Positions 12,415-24,799 are shown, counted from the stretch's first letter. The stretch is DNA of 64,000 bases from Sarcophilus harrisii (GCF_902635505.1 NC_045428.1:220294607-220358606); one strand, 5' to 3'. Program-made: numbers and translations. The notes: generated by a model not told the origin, from the letters alone.

Positions 12415-13096
12415 GATTTCCAAGTCAAGGGGAAAAGTTTATTGTAATTGTAATGCCAATTAAAGTGGTCTAAATTCCAAGAGAATTTAGCAAGTCACCT
12501 GGAGAAAGGAGATACCTTTATACAGTTGTTCATGTGATTGATACGCTAATTTTGTGGCCTAGAGACAGGACCAAGGAGTATTCTCAAGAATTTGGTTATC
12601 ATTGACCAACAGACAGTAATGTTTGTTGACAGACAGATTGTTAGAACAATAGTATTTTTAAGTTGGGGGTGGAGGACCTCAGGATCACAGATTCCAAAGC
12701 CAGAGACTTTAGAATCAATGACAGATTGTTTGTTTATTTGTTTGTTTTTATTAAAGCTTTTTATTTACAAAACATAATACATGTGTAATTTTTCAACATT
12801 GACCCTTACAAAACCTTTTGTTCCAAATTTTCCCCCTCTTTCTCCCACCCCCTTTCCTAGCTGGCAGGTAGTCTAATACATGTTAAATATGTTAAAATAT
12901 ATGAATCCAATATATGTATTTTTCTAGGTCAGTAAAATAGTTTCTTGGAAGTTTGATTGGTATAGCACCAAATAATAGAACAGTATAGGTAGTCTTATCA
13001 GCTTTATTATATCATTGACAGATTGTTAGAACAGAAGCTTCCTAAGGTCAGGGGATCTTAAAATTGTTGTTGTCTCCTCTAGAAGCTATTATTACA
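12415..13096 (-). repeat. LTR of the class I ERV (5' LTR), interrupted by an L1
   Basis: Matches the 8,222-8,633 LTR over most of its length. An L1 3' fragment sits at about 12,733-13,010, with TGACAGATTGTT repeated on both sides of it (host duplication). The U5 side is not found. Confidence 0.7.
12733..13010 (-). mobile_element. L1 3' end inserted in the ERV LTR
   Basis: Starts with a T-rich stretch and TTAAAGCTTTTTATTTAC, the reverse complement of the marsupial L1 tail, followed by the C-rich block. The duplicated TGACAGATTGTT marks the target site. The L1 is younger than the LTR it splits. Its inner part after about 12,930 does not look like the usual L1 3' end and may be a rearranged L1 segment. 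Confidence 0.75.
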
Positions 13097-13295
13097 TCAC
13101 TAGGACACCATAACACTAGTGGTCTACATGTTCCCTCTTTGGTTTTTCTATTACCACCTACAGCTTAAAGTTTGTCTTTCCATCTCTTCTCATTCTTAGG
13201 CTTCTGGATGGGCTCCCAGATATTTTAGGATTGCTACCTTTCACAGAGTACTTGCCTGATGATACCATTACTCTGTAGAAGACAGACACAGAATC

Positions 13296-13311
13296 TTCTG
13301 GGAAATGTAGT
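13296..13311. promoter_or_regulatory. ZNF143/THAP11-like motif in intergenic DNA
   Basis: TTCTGGGAAATGTAGT differs by one base from the core TTCTGGGAATTGTAGT (reverse of ACTACAATTCCCAGAA). No gene start was recognised nearby. Confidence 0.3.
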
Positions 13312-13414
13312 CCAGGAAATTCCTCTGTGTGTATCTCTGTATCTCTTTCTCTCTTTCCTTGCCCCTATCCCAAACCTCATGGGAAATAAAGTCCTAGGAG
13401 CTTTCTTCCATTCT

Positions 13415-14400
13415 TTCAATAAGTCATTTTAGTCTATTAAGTGCTGAATATGAGTCGGGAACAGTGGTAAGCACTGGGAATATAAATACAAGACAGTCTC
13501 CTCCCTCAAGGAACTTGAATTCTTTTCTTTTTAAAAATTATTATAGCTTTTTATTTACAAGATATATGCATGGGTAATTTTTCAGCATTGACAATTGCAA
13601 AACCTTTTGTTTCAATTTTTCCCCTCCTTCCCCCCACCCCCAGATGGCAAGTTGATCAATACGTGTTAAATATGTTAAAGTATATGTTAAATACAATATA
13701 TGTATATATGTCCATATAGTTATTTTGCTGTACAAAAAGAATCAGACTTTGAAATAGTGTATACTTAACCCGTGAAGGAAATCAAAAATGCAGGTGGACA
13801 AAAATAGAGGGATTGGGAATTCTATGTAGTGGTTCACACTCATTTCCTAGTGTTCTTTCTCTGGGTGTAGCTGGTTCTGTTCATCACTGATCAATTGAAA
13901 TTTATTTGGATCTTCTCATTGCCGAGGATAGCCACTTCCATCAGAATTGATCATCATACAGTATCGTTGTTGAAGTATATAATGATCCTCCTGGTCCTGC
14001 TCATTTCATTTAGCATCAGTTCATGTAAGTCTCTCCAAAACTCTCTGTATTCATCCTGCTGGTTATTTCTTACAGAACAATAATATTCCATAACATTCAT
14101 GTAACACAATTTATTCAGCCATTCTCCAATTGATGGGCATCCCCTCATTTTCTAGTTTCTTGCCACTACAAACAGGACTGCCACGAACATTCTTGCACAT
14201 ACAGGTCCCTTTCCCTCCTTTAAGATTTCTTTGGGGTATAAGCCCAGTAGTAACACTGCTGGATCAAAGGGTATGCACAGTTTGATAACTTTTTGAGCAT
14301 AGAGGAACTTGAATTCTAATGGGAAAAAAACAATACATAAAAGGAAGCTGGAAGTGGAGGTAGGAGATATGGAAGATGAAGGTACTGGGGATGTAGGCTT
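13415..14400 (+). repeat. Old interspersed repeat (split by L1)
   Basis: TTCAATAAGTCATTTTAGTC, then TAAGCACTGGGAATATAAAT and CAAGGAACTTGAATTCTAAT is a pattern met again at 23,745, 51,000, 59,205 and 61,410. It resembles the 3' ends of old MIR/L2-class repeats; exact family not known. Confidence 0.55.
13524..14302 (-). mobile_element. L1 3' end with 15-bp duplication
   Basis: AGGAACTTGAATTCT flanks it at 13,509-13,523 and 14,303-14,317. Poly-T, then TTATAGCTTTTTATTTACAA, runs back to the ORF2 end. It interrupts an older interspersed repeat. Confidence 0.9.
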
Positions 14401-14837
14401 GGTAGAGAAATCTAGAGTACAGCCTAGTGAGAAATAAAGTCATGATTGGATTTGGCATCCTCCATAAATGGAGGTTCTTGGAGGAGCCATCCAATTAGAG
14501 TGAGGAGACAAAGGGGTAGAAGGCTATCAAGTACATTTTTCTGATATTTATAAAAATATAAAAAGAATAGGTGTTAAAGTAGATTCCAAAGAACCTTTAA
14601 TATTAACAGAGTTGTCAAAGGAAGCATTACAGATATTGATTTTAGCACATCCCCTATGAAATGTACACACTCAGCAGGCATTCTAAGATTTGTGTTAACC
14701 ATGTAAAATTTTTCTTTAATCAAATTTAATTTGACCAGTAAAAAAAATTAATAAAGCAGATGTCCTTCAGTTAGGGAAAGACTAAACAAACTGGCACATT
14801 TAAATATTACTGAGTAGTGTGAAACTACAAATATGAT

Positions 14838-15923
14838 TGTTGTGCCACAGTTTCCTTTTATTGTCCTGTCTCGGTTTCCCTAAGTTGTCGTGCCTCAGTT
14901 TCCCTAAATTGTTCTGCCTTAGTTCCTTGAAATATTCTGCCTTAATCCCCCAGGTTGCAACCCCCCTTTCCTGCTCATTAGAACTGAGATAATTAGAGCT
15001 GTGGAGATCTGACATTCCAGAAGATAAGAATTCAGATGTTCTATCTTAGATATCTAATTGGCATTGTCTATATCTCTAAGTCCCAGATTTCCTGCCTCTA
15101 GTTGGACACCTCCTAAGTTCTCCCAATTTGTTAGAATTTAAGATCCTATCCTTTGTGTATCTACCTGAGCTTACAGCCATATATATGGCACTGAGAACTC
15201 ACACTCACTGCTGGATGCTTTGAGACATCAGCCCTGGGGGCAACATGCCCCCAGCATAATCTCTCCTCAAATAAAATATTAATGTGGTATATGAATATTA
15301 TGGAATATTACTGTTCTGTAAGAAATGACCAACAGGATGATTTCAGAAAGGCCTGGAGACTTACACGAACTGATGCTGAGTGAAATGAGCAGGACCAGGA
15401 GATCATTATATACTTCAACAACAATACTATATGATGACCAGTTCTGATGAACCAGGCCATCCTCAGCAACGAGATCAACGAAATCATTTCCAATGGAGCA
15501 GTAATGAACTGAACCAGCTATGCCCAGAAAAAGAACTCTGGGAGATGACTAAAAACCATTACATTGAATTCCCAATCCCTATATTTATGTACACCTGCAT
15601 TTTTGATTTCCTTCACAAGCTACTTGTACAATATTTCAGAGTCTGATTCTTTTTGTACAGCAAAATAACGTTTTGGTCATGTATACTTATTGCGTATCTA
15701 ATTTATATTTTTATATATTTAACATCTACTGGTCATCCTGCCATCTAGGGGAGGCGGTGGGGGGGTAAGAGGTGAAAAATTGGAACAAGAGGTTTGGCAA
15801 TTGTTAATGCTGTAAAGTTACCCATGCATATATCCTGTAAATAAAAGGCTATTAAATAAAAAATAAAATAAAATATTAAGAACTCTCTAATCTCTATCAT
15901 GCCTCAGTTTCTCTGGCATTACA
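14838..15923 (+). repeat. Solo LTR with an L1 inserted
   Basis: Runs from TGTTGTGCCACAG to GGCATTACA. The 5' part carries four to five repeats of a motif like GCCTCAGTTTCCCTAA at about 23-nt spacing, and the end carries AATAAAATATTAA then AACTCTCTAATC. The L1 at 15,283-15,865 splits it just after the polyadenylation signal. No partner LTR or internal region was seen. Confidence 0.65.
15283..15865 (+). mobile_element. L1 3' end with target-site duplication
   Basis: 5'-truncated L1 ending AATAAAAGGCTATT and an A-rich tail. AAATAAAATATTAA flanks it at 15,269-15,282 and 15,866-15,879 (14-bp duplication). The start lies in the ORF2 end (open coding for YCSVRNDQQ-type residues). Confidence 0.9.
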
Positions 15924-17190
15924 TAATGAATACAGAGAAAAATGGAAAGACATGAATTTATTTGAAGTGAAATAAGAAGAAAAAAGTAAACAAATATATG
16001 ACTACAACAATGCTGGGAAAGACAATATAACTAAAAAACTGACAGTGAAATTCAAAGAATAATCCCCAAAGAAAAGACTTGAGAAAATGCTTCCCTTCAT
16101 TCATTTGCAAAGCTAAGAGGCCCACAGGTATGCAATATTGTATATATTTTCAGATTTTTTCCCTATCTATTAATTCATTGATTATTTTTTCTGCTTCTTT
16201 CTCTTCTTCTTTTAAAAATTTTTTTTGTTATATGGAATGACTCCCTCAAAAAGGGATGAAAGGAAGAAGTTAGTGGAAAATTTAAGGAAATATAAACAAA
16301 AGATGTCAATAAAATCTATTTTGTAAAAATACCTTTAAAAATTGTATCAGTTTCTTTATAGGGATGCTTTTTATTTTTTACAGTTACACAGAAAGGAGAA
16401 ACTAGGGACAGTCTGTCTGCATGTGACTTCTGGATGAAGTGCTTATTGCTATGCTACTTATTGGGGTTGATCAGGAAAACCAGAACAAAATACAATTTTA
16501 CCACAAGGAGATTTAGATATATTTTCTTAACTTTACCATAGCTATTGCAAGCCAATGCTGATGACTATAATTATTGTAAGAGTAATTCAAGCTGATCTGA
16601 ACTTCAGGGTTTAAAATATCATGACAAGAGACACTCATAGACATTTAAGAGTTCATAAAAAGAATTTTAATTAGCCATGGCATGAAAAGGACATTCAACA
16701 AGGATCCTAAATTGAATGAATAGAGCTCAACTTTCCTGTCTCTGGATTGATCATGCTGGTACAACAGTCAAACCCAAAGGAGAGAAAACTCCTTTAGGGA
16801 AAAACTAGCCTGCTCTACATGGTAAATATTACTTTTATCACAATACTTTATGCAATCTTAGGTGCAGAAGCCAAAGGTTTAGTCCTGGGTGAGGAACAAA
16901 ATACCTAGCACAACTAAGAAAATTCCAATTTGCCTCAAGTATTGTTCTATCAGGTTGGGGAGTGAGGGATGAAGCTCAGTTCTCTAGTTTCTTCTGAATT
17001 TCTTTCAGAATATGAACTGCCAATGCTGCTTTCAATAACAGCCATGGTAACTGTGGAATGTGTAGGGGACAACCAGGCTATGTAAATGTGAGCTATTGTG
17101 ATTAAACTCCTCAAAAGGAAATGGCCTTTTTGCTTTTTCTCATATCAGACCCCCTTCCTTTTGTTCAAAGCTTCCCTACTATTTCTCATA
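15924..17190. other. Intergenic, no gene seen
   Basis: AT-rich, no repeat family or open frame of note. Confidence 0.6.
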
Positions 17191-17208
17191 AATCATGAGA
17201 AAACTTTT

Positions 17209-17864
17209 TTATTAAAGCTTTTTATTTTCAAAATAAATGCATTGATAATTTTCAACATTCACCCTTGCAAAACCTTGTATTCCAATTTTTTTCTCCCTCT
17301 CTTCCCCCTACCTCCTCCCTTAGACAGCAAGTAATCCAATATATGTTAAACATGTGCAATTCTCCTATACATATTTCCACAATTATCATGCTGCACAAGA
17401 AAAATCAGATCAAAAGGGAAAAAATGAGAAAGAAAACTAAAAGCAAGCAAACAACAATAAAATATAGGAAAATATTGTTGTGATCCACACTCAGTCTCAC
17501 AGTCCTCTCTCTACATGCAGCTGGCTCTCTTCATCACAAGTCCTTTGGAACTGGCCTGAATCACCTCGCTGTTGAAAAGAGCCATCACAGTTGATCATCG
17601 TACAATCTTGTTGTTGCTATGTACAGTGTTCTCTTCTACTCATTTCACTTAACATCAGTTCATATAAGTCTCTCCAGAGCTTTCTGAAATCATCCTGCTG
17701 ATCATTTCTTACAGAACAATAATATTCCACAATATTCATATACCATAACTTATTCTACCATTCCCCAACTAATGGGCATCCACTCAGTTTTCAGTTTCTT
17801 GACACTACAAAAAGGGCTGCTACAAATATTTAAACACATGTGGATCCTTTTTCCCTTTTTTATG
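17209..17864 (-). mobile_element. L1 3' end with 17-bp duplication
   Basis: ATCATGAGAAAACTTTT flanks it at 17,192-17,208 and 17,865-17,881. Contains the L1 tail, a C-rich block and the 3' UTR in reverse. Confidence 0.9.
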
Positions 17865-17881
17865 ATCATGAGAAAACTTTT

Positions 17882-19580
17882 AGGGAAATACAATAAAACT
17901 CATTTGATGAATAATTCTTGAAGAATCAAAATAGTGAAAAGATATAAAAATGATTTAGAAAAAGATTGAAGACATAACAAATATATATCTAATATAAGCA
18001 ATAAGATTCATTTTATACTCAAATATTCATAGTGTATTTAATCACATTTATTCTTGAGGAAATTTTAAACATCTCTGAAAAAAAAAAAAAAAAACATCCG
18101 TATCATCCCTAGATAGAAGCTACTATAAATATTGCATGACTTCTGTCATTGCCCTGAAACTCCTGGAGTATTTTCTAAATATTTCTATTTTTATTCTGAG
18201 ATTGGAAAAACATTTTAAAAATAAACTTAGAGAAGCTGTAGTAGATGTTGTAACAGTGCTGTTGAAATCCATGTCCACTGAAGTGCTGTTCTATTTTACA
18301 CTGTTCTGCCCTACTACAAATTGATATTAGAAATACCTTATGAAGAACAAATTAGATAATCTGTCAGCAGAATAGTATCAAACCGATTTTATCTTACTTG
18401 CCTTCTGCCAGAAAACACAGCAAACATGGTATTTGAAACAAGTTCATAACTTCATAGGAGAATCTCCTTTGGCGTTTCTGAGTAATTCTCCACCTTTTCT
18501 TTCTCATGATCTACTTGATTTATGTATGTATGTATGTACATCTAAGTTTCCTTGCTTAAGAGGATAGTACAACCTTTGTCTATTCACCTGTAATGCTAAA
18601 CTAAGGCTGCTTTTCTTTCTTTTTTCTTTTTCTTTTTTAGGCTTTTTTTTTATGATTGTGTGAGGAGAAGGAAGAGAATAGCAATGGTTGGTAATTACTT
18701 CTTTAACTCTTCCATTCATAATACACTCCCTAACTTCCAAAAAACTTAAAATAGAAGAGATAACTAGACACTAGTAGTGACCTTGAATATCCTGTTTCAA
18801 GAACTGATACCTCTTTATAGAGTATTTAATATGTGAGTACATATGAATGCATAAATCAGAACTCTGACTTTAATAATCTTTCCCTAATTTTGATAAATAC
18901 ATTTAATGCGTAAAAGATTGAAAATGACCTACTTAATCTAAGCACTAATGCTGATGTCTTATAAATATTCTCTCAGTAAACATTTAAGGAAGTCTATTAA
19001 TGCAAGATGAATAAACAGATGTAGATTGAGCCACTTATTTTTGTCATTAATCATGCTCACAGGGTTTGCCAGAATAGTTAAAAAGATATAGGAAAACTAA
19101 TAAAGAGGTGATTTTGCTTCAAGAGGATTCATAAATTATTCTAAGAGACAAATAATTACAGTCTATTTTGTGTCTTATGACTTTTTAGGATGCAAATGGG
19201 CAAATCTGTAGAAATTTTAAATGCTTAAAGCAAGTTAAAGAAAAGAATGTCCATAAGCATCAGTTTGATAGCCAGAAGGTAAATATGGGCTTTCTTCCAA
19301 ATCCTGGACAAGTTCCTCATAGATGCTTAAAATTTCTTATTTACAGAGTTTTTATCTGGGCAAAGAATCATATTTTCCTAAATCTCACAGATAATATAAA
19401 TATACATGTGCATGCATACATTCAGAGAGGAAGAGAGAGGCATTTTTATAAAGAACTTTGGCATTTTATTCTTGAAAATTTTTTAAATGGTTGTGTAACA
19501 TCATCTTTAGAGGTAAAACAGACATTTTAGAGATTTGCTTTGTTTAATATTACTGTGCTTAAGATAGCTAGTTGGTGCAT
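17882..19580. other. Intergenic, no gene seen
   Basis: AT-rich with an A tract (19 nt) at about 18,079. Small open frames at 18,136 and 19,285 match nothing known. Confidence 0.6.
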
Positions 19581-19584
19581 GGTA

Positions 19585-19805
19585 TTGTGCCTGGATTCAG
19601 GAACACTTTGTTCAAATGCTAGCTTTGTGACTTTGGACAACAAATCATTTGATCACTTTCTTCAACTTCACTAAACCTGTTTCTTTAACTGCAAAATGGG
19701 AACAATAATAGCACCTAATTCCCAAGGTTGTTGTGAAGATCAAATAATATAATACTTGAAAAACATCTAGCACAAACTAGATACTTAATAAATGCTTATT
19801 TCCTT
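19585..19805 (+). mobile_element. MIR
   Basis: TGTGACTTTGGACAACAAAT, GCAAAATGGGAACAATAATA, GGTTGTTGTGAAGATCAAAT, then ATACTTAATAAATGCTTATT. Confidence 0.8.
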
Positions 19806-21030
19806 TAAAAATTTTCTGTAACTGGACATGTATTTATACATTAAAGGAGACTGCCTGCTTGTCAGGCATATTATAGCATATATACTCTGTTCAAGTATGG
19901 GTTGTACTGGATAGCCAATTAAATCCCTTTCAATACTAAAATTTTAAGATTCTAGAAATCTGGATTAGTATGTGGAAGTAAGATGTGTTGCAGAGGGGTA
20001 GGGGAAGAGTATACTTACTTTCTGTGATTGGCAATGATAGGTTGTTTCTGGTTCAGATTTTTTAAAAAATTAAATCAGTTACAACATAGTTAAAGAACAA
20101 AATAAATGTTGCATTCATTATACTTGGGCTTTAATTGATATTTATTATATATGAGCTTTCCAAGAAGTTAATTCCTAACTTTCATTCACTATAGCTTAAA
20201 TGCATGCGATTAGTACAGAATGAGGAATTTTAAATATGCTCAAATGATGTTTCAGTAAACATCAAAGAATTGATTTAAGGAAAGATTAAAAGTGGATAGG
20301 AAAACGAAGAAACATTGATCTTTCAAGCTCATAAGTAAACCTTCTCTAAACCAATGCCTTGTGTTTCAAAGGAAGGAATCTCACAAATGGTACAAATCTG
20401 AAGAAAGGTGGATGACTCATCCTGGGATTTAGTGAGCTCAAATCTCCAGTTCTTGGAGGTCCCTGTCTCAACATGATTTCATCTTACACATGACATATTA
20501 CTAAGTTTATATTAGAAATGCTTGTGCCCCCCCACCCAAGTCTATCTTCCATCTATTCTGTATTTATTTTGTAAGTAATTAAGCTTTCATCCAATACTGC
20601 AGTGTTTGGAATATTGCTGGGTGTTTAGGAGAAGAAAACCCTCTACATTGGTGGAGAGAATCCAAGTAAAGAATGGAGCTGATGCAAGAGCTTCTTGGAA
20701 AAGAGACAAATATGGAGAGAGAGAGAGATGAATAGACAGACAGACAAAGACAGAAACGGGGACAGAGAGACAAAGATGAGACACAGAGACCAAGATAGAG
20801 ATAGAGACACAGAGACCTAGAGAGACTTTAAGAGGTAGAGACATAGAGGGAATTCAGCTCCTTAACATGTCTCTAATTTCTACCTTGCCTCTCTAATGAT
20901 TCCAGAGACTTCCCCCTGGTTGAGGATGGGTCCTCTCTAACGGCTAAAATCTCATCTCACTCCCAACTAAAGAGCTCATTGTCTTTTGTGTATTTTATGT
21001 TATCTTCATCAAACCTTTTTGTGTTTCTGG
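19806..21030. other. Intergenic, mostly unrecognised
   Basis: Apart from the purine tract at 20,715-20,840, nothing recognised. Confidence 0.6.
20715..20840 (+). repeat. GA/CAGA-rich purine tract
   Basis: Imperfect GAGA, AGACAGACAGACA and AGAGACACAGAGACC motifs over about 125 nt, low complexity. Confidence 0.85.
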
Positions 21031-21034
21031 GGAT

Positions 21035-21990
21035 CCCAGAATATTGATATTCTAGACCAGTAACATAGATATTCCAACAGAATTTGGAGGCTTAGATAAT
21101 ATCCAAGTCAAGAGGCAAAGTTTTATTAAAAATGAAACCCCAATTAAAGTAGGCTAAATTCCAAGAGAGGAAAAAAGTGAAAAGCAAGGAAAAAGCAGGT
21201 AAATTTAGAGGGATTTGGGAGTACAAAACAAAGAACAGAACAGGGTAAATGACATCACAGGACTGAGGTTCACATGATTGGTGGGAAGTTTGATAATGGG
21301 GACTAACAACAACTCCCTTTCTTAAATTAAGACATACTCATTGTTTGAATCCAGATACAAGGTAGCAGCTCAGAATTTGGGATGACACCCCAGACAACCT
21401 TGAAAGATAGCTCAGTGGAATAAAGATATCAGGTCCAATTTCCTTTCTTTCATACACATTCTCCAAGGTTGTGCCACATCACTCTATTCTTACAATGACT
21501 ACATCATTCCCAAGGCCAGGTGTCCTGGGAGTTTCTTGAAAAGTAGTGGGGTGACAATGAGATGATTCAAAGCAATTCCAATAGACTTGTGATGGAAAGT
21601 GCCATCCACATCCAAAGAGAGAATTTTGCAGACTGAATATAGATCAAAGTTTTGTTGTTATTTTTGTTGTAATTTGCTTGTTTCTTTTTCCTTTCTTTTG
21701 TTTTTTTCCTTTTAATCTGATTTTTTTTTTTGCATAGTGACAAATTTGGAAATATGTGTAGAAGAATTGCATGTTTAACTATATCATTGCTTGCTATCTT
21801 GAAGAGAAGGGAAGAGAGGGAGAAAATTTTGAAACACAAGGTTTTGCAAAGGCGAATGTTGAAAACTAACTTTGCATGTATTTGGAAAAATAAAAAGCTA
21901 TTTTAAAAAGTATTGGGGTTTCTACTACTATTGGGACTTCTACCACACAATTCCCAAGACCAGGTAGTCTGGGGATTATTACTCCAACAT
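21035..21990 (-). repeat. LTR-like repeat, minus strand, interrupted by an L1
   Basis: Contains AGTCAAGAGGCAAAG followed by TTTTATTAA, the mirror of a polyadenylation region and similar to the class I LTRs elsewhere in the window. An L1 end at 21,552-21,905 interrupts it, and LTR-like sequence resumes afterwards. The ends are not well defined. Confidence 0.5.
21552..21905 (+). mobile_element. L1 3' end in an LTR-like repeat
   Basis: 5'-truncated, ending AATAAAAAGCTATTTT. Flanked by AAAAGTAGTGGGG and AAAAGTATTGGGG (13 bp, one difference). Confidence 0.85.
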
Positions 21991-22330
21991 TTCTAAAGTT
22001 TTTATTGACTGTTTCATTTGGATAAATTGATTTGCTCATTAGTCTCTTTTAGTATAACCAGAGTTTATTAGGGAAGGAATTTAGCTGGCCAGTGTAAGCT
22101 AAGAGTAAGTTTTTAATCATACAATCAGCGATATTTAGAGGATAGGTGGACAGATAGACATAATTTTTGTCTGATAGCCCTTTTGAAGACAGTTAAGGGA
22201 AAGAGCAAACACCTATACACAGTAGAAAAATTGCTGTCTTTCTGGAGGGATGTATGCCATATTTCAGGGATATCTATTCCCACTATTTGTGAGTCACATT
22301 TAGACAGCCAAGAATATATATGTATATTAT

Positions 22331-22580
22331 TGTGTTGTTCGGTTACTTTAGTTGTGTTTGATTCTTTAAGATCCCATTTGGGTCTCAGGTTTTCTTGATA
22401 GAGATGCTATAGTGGTTTGCATTTTTTTCTCCAGGTCACTTTACAGATGAGGAAACTGATGCAAACAGAGTAAAGAGACTTGTCCAGGGTCACACAGCTA
22501 ATAAATATCTGAGACTAGATTTGAATTCAAGAAGATTAGTCTTCCTGACTCCAGACCCAGCACTCTATCCACTAAGCAAG
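22331..22580 (-). mobile_element. SINE with RTE-like tail, minus strand
   Basis: Reverse order: TTTGATTCTTTAAGATCCCA, ACTTTACAGATGAGGAAACT, GGGTCACACAGCTAATAAAT, then CACTCTATCCACTAAGCAA. Confidence 0.8.
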
Positions 22581-22621
22581 ATTTTCACATCAAACAAATA
22601 TATGTACTGATTTACATATGT

Positions 22622-22725
22622 CATCTCCCCCATTAGAATATAAACTCATTGAAGAAGGAACTTTGCATTCCAACTTAGCACAGTGTTTCGTGCATTTCAG
22701 TAATAAATAAATGCTTGTAAATTGT
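22622..22725 (+). mobile_element. L2 3' end fragment
   Basis: CCATTAGAATATAAACTCAT, then CACAGTGTTTCGTGC and AATAAATAAATGCTTGTAAA. Confidence 0.7.
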
Positions 22726-22847
22726 CTGAGTAGCTGTCAACTGCCACAACTCTCTCCTGTCTTAGCTATAAATTGTTTTTGTTTAATTAAGAAAGTTAAA
22801 CTAATTAGATTGAACATTTTGATTGATCCAGTTTATGTCCATGTTAT

Positions 22848-22940
22848 GTTCTGTTATTTTTCAATTGTGTTGGACTCTTTATGACCCTATTTGGGGTTTT
22901 CTTGGCAAAGATACTGGAGTGGTTTACCATTTCCTTCTCT
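22848..22940 (-). mobile_element. SINE tail fragment, minus strand
   Basis: TTGTGTTGGACTCTTTATGA then TTTACCATTTCCTTCTCT is the RTE-like tail of the same SINE family. Confidence 0.7.
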
Positions 22941-23739
22941 AACATTTATATCTATAAGTTCCATGCAAAATTCAATATTTTCTATTCAATTAAATATTTT
23001 TCCATTTGTTGGTGGTAGAATTCAAGTAGAGTTAGAAAAATTCAGTTGTGCCCTTTCTCCTTGAACCATTATTACTCACAGAAATAAAATGAAATGAGAT
23101 AGTCATGATTCCTGTGGTTCAACAACAAATCCCTCTGAGAAATTCTTTTTAATAACCCATTTCCTCTCTATTCATCCATCTAGATGATGCTGGAATGTGT
23201 GGTATGCATACAATTTCGGTGATCCCAGAATTTATAACTTTTTCCCAGGGAATGTAAGAGCTTAAAAGATTGATTCTATTTCCAGGTTTGTTTGTTTTTT
23301 AAACAAATTTAGTGTGCAACATTTTGCCTAATTTGCTTCCACTTAAAAGAGAGAAGAGAAAGGTAAGCCTCTGTAACTTTTTTTTTTATTGTACACTCCT
23401 ACCAATCACTCTTCTTAGTCTCATCATTTCAATTCAGTTTGACAAAAATTAAGTAAATGCCTGTTATATAAAAGATTCTATATGAGATGCTGGGGCTAGG
23501 AAGAAAAAAATTATATAGTTCCAGCATTCTAGGATCTTACACATACACATATAAGTAAATACATTAATATAAAATAACTTGGACTTTAAACAATGTTAAC
23601 AACTTGGAGTATCAAGAGAAGTCCTGTGGAAGGAGCATATAGAAAGTGTTAGGGCAAGAGATGTTTTGGAGGTAGAATTAACAAGACTTGATAATTAATT
23701 AGATATGGTGATGAATAAGGAATAGTGAAGAAATAAAGA

Positions 23740-23870
23740 TGAATGAATGAATCATTTATTAGGCATTTATTAAGTTCCAAGTCCTGTGTTAAAGGCCAAT
23801 AGTACAAATACAAAAAGTAGGATGTTTCCTACTCTTAAGGAGCTTTTTTCAAATAGGAGAATATGACATA
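23740..23870 (+). repeat. Old interspersed repeat, same family
   Basis: ATTTATTAGGCATTTATTAA, then GTACAAATACAAAAAG and CTCTTAAGGAGCTTTTTT. Confidence 0.5.
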
Positions 23871-24444
23871 TATAGGGGAATGATAGCTAAATCTATGTGT
23901 TTTGGTTTAGAAAGTCACAAGGACAGTGAGTTGAATCATAAAGCAATTTGTTGACAGGAAGAATATTGTTGATTTATGTTCCCAGAGCTGGTGGTGAAAA
24001 GTTTCAGGAGAAAGAGGAGATCTGAGTGATTAAGGAGAGAAAATACTTAATGTATGATATGAAAATGGCCAAAAAGTATTGTGGTGACTCTGAGGGTTTT
24101 TAGACATGTTAAATTCATCAGTGAGAAGTGCAGGTTCCAGGGTGGGAGCCGAAGTGCTCGATGAGAATTAGGGGACAGAGCAAGACAGCTCCATGAAGAT
24201 AGTTGGAGGTTTTAAAGACTGAGACTGGAGAATAGCAGAAATAGGGTCTCATTGCTGTTTTTGTCATTAGTACACCAAAATTCAGCATCATCTCTTCACT
24301 CCCTACTCAACAATCCTTTCCCCCATTTCATGTAAGAGAAAGACCCACTACTTGCTCCATCTCCTAGAACAAAGCAACCTGCAGAATCTATGTGCAGAAT
24401 TTTTTTCTGTGCATCAATCTAACTTCAGACTTTTGTGTAGCATC

Positions 24445-24610
24445 ACAATCTGTTAGAGTTAGAAAGAACCCTATCACTCCTCTAATCCAATTCCTTCAAT
24501 TTATAGATGAAGAAACTGAAGCCCAGAGAGGCCATACAACTATTAGTGACAGATCCAGGACTCAAACTCAGTCCTATGACTTCTGGTCCAGTGGTCTCTT
24601 ACTATATCAG
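24445..24610 (-). mobile_element. MIR, minus strand
   Basis: TTTATAGATGAAGAAACTGA, GCCCAGAGAGGCCATACAAC, then GGACTCAAACTCAGTCC. Confidence 0.7.
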
Positions 24611-24799
24611 GCTACCTACCATAGCACCTGTTTCCAACTGTTTTACCTAAAAAAGAAAATGTCAAGGGGTATTAGATGGATAGATTGTTTGTTGCAGAAA
24701 AAACTCAAAAAGACTGTGTATATTTACTTTAGCACTAGCTGTGGTTGAAGCAGTAGCTAAGCCTAAGACCCCCAGGAAGTAGCAGCATCTTTCTGCCCA

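Larger units (their letters stand above)
8222..13096 (-). mobile_element. Broken class I (gamma-type) endogenous retrovirus, minus strand
   Basis: An LTR at 8222-8633 and a related, partly lost LTR at about 12,415-13,096 (split by an L1) flank remnants of pol in reverse order. The reverse transcriptase region lies at 11,065-11,424, with the STLDLKDAF block and a YGDD-type active-site motif. RNase H is at about 9,960-10,400 and integrase at about 9,600-9,800. The domain order on the minus strand is that of a gammaretrovirus-like pol. It is clearly an old fossil with many breaks, and gag and env are mostly missing or unrecognisable. A related solo LTR lies at 40,979-41,487. Confidence 0.85.

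Noticed and set aside
20579-20844. 85- and 64-codon minus-strand frames rich in Ser, Leu and Val
   Set aside because: They cross the GA/CAGA purine tract and reflect its composition.
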